DNA of 5,261 nt from Methylococcaceae bacterium UBA4132 (GTDB lineage Bacteria; Pseudomonadota; Gammaproteobacteria; Methylococcales; Methylomonadaceae). The stretch is taken from positions 1 through 5,261 of the forward strand of contig DFWO01000167.1 of NCBI GenBank assembly GCA_002380945.1. The letters run 5' to 3'. This document shows, piece by piece, positions 1 to 4,203 of this stretch. The position numbers and the translations under genes were made by a program. Position 1 is the first letter of the stretch. Every line of letters begins with the position of its first letter. The notes beneath the pieces are model-generated. The model was not told where the DNA came from and made no database searches. It saw nothing but the letters and a program-made list of their open reading frames with translations.

Positions 1-567
1 TGGCGGCTGGTGGGTCTGCGACCAGACGTGAACGATTTGCAAATTCAATCATTTAGTTTCAACAGCCTTGGCGGCTGGTGGGTCTGCGACAAACGATTAC
101 AATGCAAGAAATAAACTCCAACAGTTTCAACAGCCTTGGCGGCTGGTGGGTCTGCGACTCACATTTTTCCCAGTGCATATCAGGATGAAAGTTTCAACAG
201 CCTTGGCGGCTGGTGGGTCTGCGACAATCCTTGATTCTGAATATGCAATAAGTTAAAAAGTTTCAACAGCCTTGGCGGCTGGTGGGTCTGCGACTAATAA
301 GGTGACTTATGAAATATAAATCTGTTGTTTCAACAGCCTTGGCGGCTGGTGGGTCTGCGACACAACCCTCTTGGAAACAACTAATTCAAACTATGGTTTC
401 AACAGCCTTGGCGGCTGGTGGGTCTGCGACAACAAAGAAGCATTAAGAGCTGCATACAAACAAAGTTTCAACAGCCTTGGCGGCTGGTGGGTCTGCGACA
501 CACTGCGTTTTCGTTTGGAAAATGCGATTAAAGTTTCAACAGCCTTGGCGGCTGGTGGGTCTGCGAC
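1..567 (-). CRISPR. CRISPR array, nine 35-nt repeats (first partial) and eight spacers, transcribed leftward
   Basis: Repeats lie at 1-22 (partial), 56-90, 124-158, 191-225, 260-294, 327-361, 396-430, 465-499 and 533-567. All full copies are identical on reading, starting GTTTCAACAG and ending GGGTCTGCGAC on the plus strand. The eight spacers between them are 33, 33, 32, 34, 32, 34, 34 and 33 nt, all different. The repeat has an inner dyad, CAGCC/GGCTG with a 5-nt loop (repeat bases 8-12 and 18-22), which would form the Cas6-type hairpin in RNA. Orientation is inferred as minus: on that strand the repeat ends in GTTGAAAC, close to the ATTGAAAC tag of many type I/III crRNAs, and the AT-rich leader with a promoter is on the right. 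Spacer 8 (500-532) would then be the newest. The array runs past the left edge, so its total size is unknown. The adjacent cmr operon makes it a likely crRNA source for a type III-B complex; no spacer target can be named from the sequence alone. Confidence 0.97.
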
Positions 568-633
568 AGCACTCTGTAACAGACCGCGTATTTCGTGACT
601 TGTAGATACCCGTTTGGTGAACCTCTGGTTGTT

Positions 634-644
634 GTCGCAGACCC
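634..644 (-). repeat. Leader anti-repeat complementary to the repeat 5' end
   Basis: The plus strand reads GTCGCAGACCC here, which is the exact reverse complement of the last 11 bases of every repeat as written on the plus strand (for example 557-567). On the transcribed minus strand the leader therefore contains GGGTCTGCGAC and the first repeat begins GTCGCAGACCC. An RNA starting near 644 could fold its first 11 bases onto repeat bases 1-11, leaving the Cas6 hairpin (bases 14-28 in that orientation) free. The match does not extend on either side. The function is inferred; the complementarity itself is seen directly. Confidence 0.7.
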
Positions 645-650
645 GAAGCG

Positions 651-679
651 ATTTTAGGTATTTTAAACAATTTTTGCAA
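651..679 (-). promoter_or_regulatory. Putative sigma-70 promoter of the CRISPR array
   Basis: On the minus strand TTGCAA (674-679) stands 17 nt from TAAAAT (651-656). This is the optimal spacing, with four of six consensus bases in the -35 box and five of six in the -10 box. The predicted start is a G near position 644, about 77 nt before the first repeat, so the pre-crRNA would carry a leader RNA of that length. The position, orientation and AT-rich upstream DNA all fit an array promoter. This is a motif-based inference; AT-rich DNA gives chance matches. Confidence 0.6.
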
Positions 680-681
680 CA

Positions 682-694
682 TAAGTCTTTGATT
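682..694 (-). promoter_or_regulatory. Candidate IHF-binding site in the leader
   Basis: The minus strand reads AATCAA, four bases, TTA, which fits the IHF consensus WATCAANNNNTTR at every fixed position. It lies 3 bp upstream of the -35 box of the putative array promoter and about 115 bp from the first repeat. IHF bends leader DNA for spacer integration in type I-E and I-F systems and can also assist promoters. The distance here is greater than in the E. coli leader, so a promoter role is equally possible. A second near-match with one mismatch, also starting AATCAA but on the plus strand, is at about 815-827. Confidence 0.4.
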
Positions 695-1004
695 TTTATG
701 GATTGGTGAGTGATTTCTTATGCTAAGGTTTAAATTTATAATATAAGATACTGTTTTAAAACGGTTTTAGTGACTTTTTTCTTTTTTTGCTAAATTTTTA
801 AAGAAGGTTCACCCAATCAAATAATAACCAAGCTGGGCAGTTTGGCAATGCGTTGGTGTTTGGCATTGTAGGACTTTAACCGACAGTTACGACATAAGCA
901 ATAAAGTCTTGGATTATCTTCTTAATTTGTTATTCAATATCCCCATAGTTTGGCTGATTTTTAATGAGCCAGTCTTAGATATAGTATTTTTGGTTTATGT
1001 TAAT

Positions 1005-1062
1005 CCGTTCATGGTGAGCCTGTCGAACTATGAACGGCCTTCGACAATCTCAGGGCAAACGG
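1005..1062. repeat. REP-type extragenic palindromic element, paired inverted units
   Basis: Two 24-nt arms at 1005-1028 and 1039-1062 face each other around a 10-nt centre. Read outward from the centre they go GTTCGACAGGCTCACC and on to GAACGG on the minus strand, and CTTCGACAATCTCAGGG and on to AAACGG on the plus strand. The left part (1005-1037) is itself bounded by CCGTTCAT and ATGAACGG. This matches from memory a REP family with the core TTCGACAGGCTCA that is scattered between genes in many Beta- and Gammaproteobacteria and is moved by RAYT-type transposases. No transposase gene is in the window. The second unit has diverged from the usual core (AATC in place of AGGC), suggesting an older insertion. 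Such elements can act as weak terminators or RNA-stability hairpins. Confidence 0.75.
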
Positions 1063-1227
1063 TTAGAAATTACTCAAAAACTGAAGTCCTATAACACCCT
1101 ACGCTCGGTGGTTCGACTATCGTTTGTTCAGTACACGCTATTTTTCTGTGTGAATTTGGTTGTATTCCTTTTGCATGATAGTCTTCGCCAAAAACTTAAT
1201 CAAACTGCTCAGCGTTTTTTCACTGTT

Positions 1228-1232
1228 AGGAG
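1228..1232 (+). promoter_or_regulatory. Ribosome-binding site fixing the cmr1 start
   Basis: AGGAG lies 5 nt before the ATG at 1238. The in-frame ATG further upstream at 1160 has no comparable site and would add 26 residues (starting MYSFCMIVF) not expected in Cmr1. The conserved Cmr1 N-terminal strand begins directly after the 1238 start. Confidence 0.8.
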
Positions 1233-1237
1233 TGTGT

Positions 1238-2284
1238 ATGCCGAATAAAATCACAGCGAGTTATCGCATTGTTACCCCCATGTTCATCGGTGATGCTCAT
1301 CAACAAGCCAGTTGTATTTCTCCTAGCTCAGTCAAAGGCGCGTTACGCTTTTGGTGGCGGGCGTTGAATTGGGGCAAGGTTTTAGCCAAAGCGGGCAATA
1401 ACGAAGCCGCCGCCCTGTGTGAGTTACACGCGCAAGAAGTAAAGCTGTTTGGCGGTTTGGCTGAAACGGTTAATGATGAACAAACGGGCGGACAAGGGCT
1501 GTTTTTGTTGCGGGTTGCCAGCCAAAATAATCTGAAAATACTTCATGATTGGCCGTTAGCCACAAGTTTTAGCGGTTATTTAGGCGTGGGCTTATGGGAA
1601 AGTGGCAACCAGACAAAAGGCAATTACCAACCTCATCGCCAAGCACTTGAAGAAGGTCAGGATTTTAGTGTGGAGTTACGGTTAAAGTCGACCACCCATG
1701 AAGATGATAAAAAAGCATTGGAGGATACGCTCAAGGCGTGGGGTTGGTTTGGCGGCTTAGGTAGTCGTGTAAGACGGGGTTTTGGTTCTATCGCACTGGA
1801 GCAACTTAACGGGAAAGATGTCGCTTTTGCCTGTGCCGATGATTATGTTGACGCAACGAAGGTACTATTAGCAGCCTACGCTGTTAATAATACAACGCCA
1901 CCTTATACGGCTTTTAGTTCTCAAACCCTGCTAGGACTGGCTGCAACAAAAGCTAATGCACGTTCTGCTCATGACGAATTAGGACGTTTATTCAAAAGTT
2001 ATCGCGGTCAACCCAGTAGTTTACGTGGCTCTAAAAAACGCGTATTTGGTATGCCTTACAGTGGTGGTACTCCAGAGGAAGCAGAGGCAAGAAGAGCAAG
2101 CCCTTTAATTTTTCATATTCATCCTATCGCCAATAAATATAAGGGATTGGTTTTGTCATTACCTGCTGTTTTTCATCATAAGGAATCGTTGCAAGAAGTG
2201 GATGATAGATCGTTGCAAGAAGTGGATGATAGATTGTTAAGTGGCTTTATTAAACAGTTACAGGAGGTTTCATTATGGACATAA
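1238..2284 (+). CDS. cmr1: Type III-B CRISPR RAMP protein Cmr1
   Basis: Cmr1 is a RAMP (Cas7-like, RRM-fold) subunit that sits at the 3'-end side of the crRNA in the Cmr complex and helps bind target RNA. The 348-aa product is close to the usual family length (about 300-400 aa). The N-terminal strand and first conserved block are clear: TPMFIGDA at residues 13-20, then SSVKGALRFWWRAL at 30-43, matching the Cmr1 hallmark of a SIKGALRFWWRAL-like helix. The glycine-rich RAMP loop is GSRVRRGFG at 175-183. The start at 1238 is chosen for its AGGAG site and the position of the conserved N-terminus. The 3' end overlaps cas10 by 10 nt, implying translational coupling. Near the C-terminus an 8-residue unit, SLQEVDDR, occurs twice in a row (317-332), from a perfect 24-nt duplication. 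No catalytic role is expected; Cmr1 is a structural and RNA-binding subunit. Confidence 0.95.
   Translation: MPNKITASYRIVTPMFIGDAHQQASCISPSSVKGALRFWWRALNWGKVLAKAGNNEAAALCELHAQEVKLFGGLAETVNDEQTGGQGLFLLRVASQNNLKILHDWPLATSFSGYLGVGLWESGNQTKGNYQPHRQALEEGQDFSVELRLKSTTHEDDKKALEDTLKAWGWFGGLGSRVRRGFGSIALEQLNGKDVAFACADDYVDATKVLLAAYAVNNTTPPYTAFSSQTLLGLAATKANARSAHDELGRLFKSYRGQPSSLRGSKKRVFGMPYSGGTPEEAEARRASPLIFHIHPIANKYKGLVLSLPAVFHHKESLQEVDDRSLQEVDDRLLSGFIKQLQEVSLWT
2185..2234 (+). repeat. Perfect 24-nt tandem duplication inside cmr1
   Basis: Two adjacent identical 24-nt units (2186-2209 and 2210-2233, with one matching base at each edge) encode SLQEVDDR twice. Being a multiple of three, it keeps the frame. 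Perfect identity at every codon position suggests a recent slippage or recombination event rather than an old protein repeat. Confidence 0.9.
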
Positions 2285-4203
2285 GATACTTCCACTTTTC
2301 TATAGCCCCCGTCCAAGGCTTTATCGCTCAAGCCCGCCGTACCCGTGATTTTTGGGCGGGTTCTTTTATTTTGTCGTGGTTGTCAGCAGTAGCCATGCAA
2401 GCAGTCGAAAAGCAAGACGGTTGCGAGATTATTTTTCCTAAACCAGATGATAATTTTTTGTTGTGGCTGGAAGGCAAAGGCAAAAAGCCAGCACCTGAAC
2501 ATGGCAGTGTGCCGAATCGTTTTAAAGCCTGTGTGAATGATTTTGACCCACAAGTGGTAGTTGATGCTGTCAATACGGCTTGGAAAGCTTTAGCGGATAA
2601 GGTGTATGAGGGCGATTTAATGACAGTTGATGAAAAAACCAAGTCTATTTGGGATAGGCAAGTTGGAACTTATTGGGAGTTAAGCTGGGTTGTTAGTGAT
2701 GATGCAGAGGACAGTTCAGCGTTGGATGTACGCAAAAACTGGCGTTCTTATTTACCACCTGATGAAGCAGGGGTGAAATGTATGATGATGGATGGTTGGC
2801 AAGAATTATCAGGTGTTCTAAGACCTAATGCCGATGAGTTGACAACATTTTGGAAGAAGATTCGTGATAAAGGTAAAACGGGGATAAAGAGCGATTTACG
2901 GGTCAATGAGCATTTATGCGCGATTGCTTTTATCAAGCGGCGATTTGTGCGTTATTTTGACCAAGTGAATCAACCGATGAATGGCTGGACTTTAAAAGGC
3001 TGGAAAGTTGAAGCGGGTAGACCGTCAGTTGCTTATATGGCGGCGGTGCATTGGTTGAAGAATGTACTGATTCAAGCCCGCCATTATCCTGATGTTGAAA
3101 CTCAGCTTTGGCGGTTTCATGACGCGGCTATTAAGTTGACTGAGGGTAATTATAACGAATGGGGCAATCAAATTGCGTGCATTAAAGAATTTGACACGTC
3201 TCATAAATGGAAAGCCTTAGACGGCAATGTGTTTTTTGAATCGGCGTTAGAAAATACCAATATTTATGACGACCAAGTGCAAGCAGGATTGGTGCTTGAT
3301 GAATTAAAAGCCTTACAAAAGTTGATTGGTCAGGAAAAAATAGCCCTCAAACCCGCTACGCCATTTTATGCGGTGTTAATGATGGATGGTGATAGTTTGG
3401 GTAAGCAAATGAGCGATGCCGATAAACAGCCAGCAATTACAAAAGGCTTAGGTGATTTTACCGCCAGCGTTTCAGACTTGGTTAAAGAAAAAAACGGTTT
3501 TTTGATTTATGCGGGTGGTGATGATGTATTGGCGATATTGCCGCTTGAAGACGCGCTTTCTTGTGCTTTAGCGATACGCGAGAAATATGCCAGTATTTTT
3601 GCTGGGTTAAATAAATCGGTATCGGAAGAAGCCAAAGTCAGCACCAGTATTTCTGCCGCTGTTGTGTTTGCTCATATTAAAATGCCTTTAACAAAAGTGT
3701 TAAAAAATGCCCATGAGTTATTGGATGTGGTGGCAAAAGAAACGTATGGGCGTGATGCTTTAGCGGTTAGGGTTTGGAAGTCTGGTAATCAGATTTTGGA
3801 ATGGGCGAGACCTTGGGATTGCGCGATTGAAAATGGTCAATTGGTTTTAGATGGCTTAGCCGAGAAATTTGCCTCTGATGATGAAGACGGACAGCTTAGC
3901 AATAAGTTTTTGTACAAAATTCGTGAGCGATTTGAGTTGTTAAATCCGTTAAATGAGAGCGGCGTGTCAGCCGTTGACCTCATGGCGGCTGAATATTTTT
4001 CCTCTGGTTTGTGTGAACCTTATCCTATGGTTAATAAAATGGAACACGCTAAAACAGTCGTTAGACCGTTGTTAGAACAATGTCGCCCTATTTATCGAAA
4101 ATTGGATGATACTAATACAGCGACATTTGAACGAAGTGATTCTATTTTTGTTGATGCAGCTTTACTCATACGTTTTCTAGCACAAAAAGGAGTGGCTGTA
4201 TGA
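2275..4203 (+). CDS. cas10: Type III-B Cas10 (Cmr2), cyclase-competent, without HD domain
   Basis: Cas10/Cmr2 is the large subunit of the Cmr complex. It senses target-RNA binding and makes cyclic oligoadenylates from ATP through its palm domain. The N-terminus has the Cmr2 signature PVQGFIAQARRTRDFWAGS (residues 12-30), which begins the first palm/ferredoxin-like domain. The second palm domain carries MDGDSLGK (370-377, metal-binding Asp371 and Asp373) and an intact AGGDD (413-417), so cyclase activity is predicted. The C-terminal part (about 500-642) is helical and fits the D4-type region. At 642 aa it is well short of HD-containing homologues such as the P. furiosus protein (about 870 aa). 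There is no N-terminal HD nuclease domain; the only HD pair, His282-Asp283, lies mid-protein in the wrong context. No CxxC pair is present, so the zinc-binding knuckle of some homologues is absent. AGGAGG ends 7 nt before the ATG; the gene overlaps cmr1 by 10 nt and cmr3 by 4 nt. The intact GGDD argues against type III-C. Confidence 0.96.
   Translation: MDIRYFHFSIAPVQGFIAQARRTRDFWAGSFILSWLSAVAMQAVEKQDGCEIIFPKPDDNFLLWLEGKGKKPAPEHGSVPNRFKACVNDFDPQVVVDAVNTAWKALADKVYEGDLMTVDEKTKSIWDRQVGTYWELSWVVSDDAEDSSALDVRKNWRSYLPPDEAGVKCMMMDGWQELSGVLRPNADELTTFWKKIRDKGKTGIKSDLRVNEHLCAIAFIKRRFVRYFDQVNQPMNGWTLKGWKVEAGRPSVAYMAAVHWLKNVLIQARHYPDVETQLWRFHDAAIKLTEGNYNEWGNQIACIKEFDTSHKWKALDGNVFFESALENTNIYDDQVQAGLVLDELKALQKLIGQEKIALKPATPFYAVLMMDGDSLGKQMSDADKQPAITKGLGDFTASVSDLVKEKNGFLIYAGGDDVLAILPLEDALSCALAIREKYASIFAGLNKSVSEEAKVSTSISAAVVFAHIKMPLTKVLKNAHELLDVVAKETYGRDALAVRVWKSGNQILEWARPWDCAIENGQLVLDGLAEKFASDDEDGQLSNKFLYKIRERFELLNPLNESGVSAVDLMAAEYFSSGLCEPYPMVNKMEHAKTVVRPLLEQCRPIYRKLDDTNTATFERSDSIFVDAALLIRFLAQKGVAV

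Larger units (their letters stand above)
568..820 (-). promoter_or_regulatory. CRISPR leader region, AT-rich
   Basis: This is the non-repeat flank next to the last complete repeat, on the side expected for the leader if the array is read on the minus strand. About 645-805 is strongly AT-rich, with a long pyrimidine run near 769-788, and there is no gene. Going leftward in the direction of transcription it holds an IHF-consensus match, a sigma-70-like promoter, an 11-nt anti-repeat, and a small palindrome (TCTGT, one base, ACAGA at 573-583) five bases from the first repeat. The outer boundary at about 820 is a guess based on where base composition changes. A leader both drives array transcription and marks the end where new spacers are inserted. 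Confidence 0.75.
821..1237. other. Gene-free intergenic stretch between leader and cmr operon
   Basis: No coding sequence here is convincing. The open frames are short, lack a good ribosome-binding site, and run into the REP element, whose translation gives the familiar artefact peptide resembling SLSNHERPFDKLRANG. What can be seen is a dyad at 846-868 (CAATGC and GCATTG around 11 nt), a second dyad at 870-910 with 9-bp arms including one G-T pair, a REP-type element at 1005-1062, and a possible REP fragment at 1102-1117. The cmr operon promoter should lie in this stretch, but no -35/-10 pair on the plus strand is good enough to name. Confidence 0.7.

Noticed and set aside
68..598. Open frames across the array giving peptides with repeated FNSLGGWWVCD or KVSTALAAGGSAT
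   Set aside because: These are translations of the CRISPR repeats themselves; the peptide repeats follow the repeat-spacer period and there is no ribosome-binding site.
568..650. A ninth spacer followed by a degenerate terminal repeat
   Set aside because: The only repeat-like bases (634-644) are inverted relative to the array and match just 11 nt, and the 66-nt gap is twice the spacer length. A leader with an anti-repeat explains it better.
568..650. A tracrRNA
   Set aside because: The anti-repeat is short and lies upstream in the same inferred transcript, and the neighbouring effector is Cmr-type, which does not use a tracrRNA.
680..915. Similarity between ACATAAGTCTTTGAT (680-694) and ACATAAG...AAGTCTTGGAT (893-915) as a duplicated leader piece
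   Set aside because: It needs an 8-base gap and a mismatch within a short AT-rich match, so chance is sufficient.
909..1094. Open frame from a TTG with a hydrophobic N-terminal part
   Set aside because: It has no Shine-Dalgarno sequence, and its last third is the REP element in translation (a SLSN-ERP type artefact peptide).
820..1227. A sigma-70 promoter for the cmr operon, such as TTGGCA at 843 or TTGTTC near 1124
   Set aside because: No candidate has both boxes and acceptable spacing; all -10 matches were poor.
1160..1237. Upstream in-frame ATG as the cmr1 start, giving 374 aa
   Set aside because: The extra 26 residues do not fit the Cmr1 N-terminus and there is no good ribosome-binding site, whereas AGGAG is well placed before 1238.
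1030..1248. Small open frame of 72 codons overlapping the cmr1 start
   Set aside because: It begins inside the REP element, has no ribosome-binding site, and its composition is not protein-like. It overlaps the well-supported cmr1 start in another frame.
2328..2936. Minus-strand open frames inside cas10
   Set aside because: They lie opposite a clearly conserved gene, lack ribosome-binding sites and encode nothing recognisable.
2275..4203. Assignment to type III-C
   Set aside because: Type III-C Cas10 usually has an inactivated cyclase motif, while GGDD is intact here and the gene order cmr1-cas10-cmr3 is typical of III-B.
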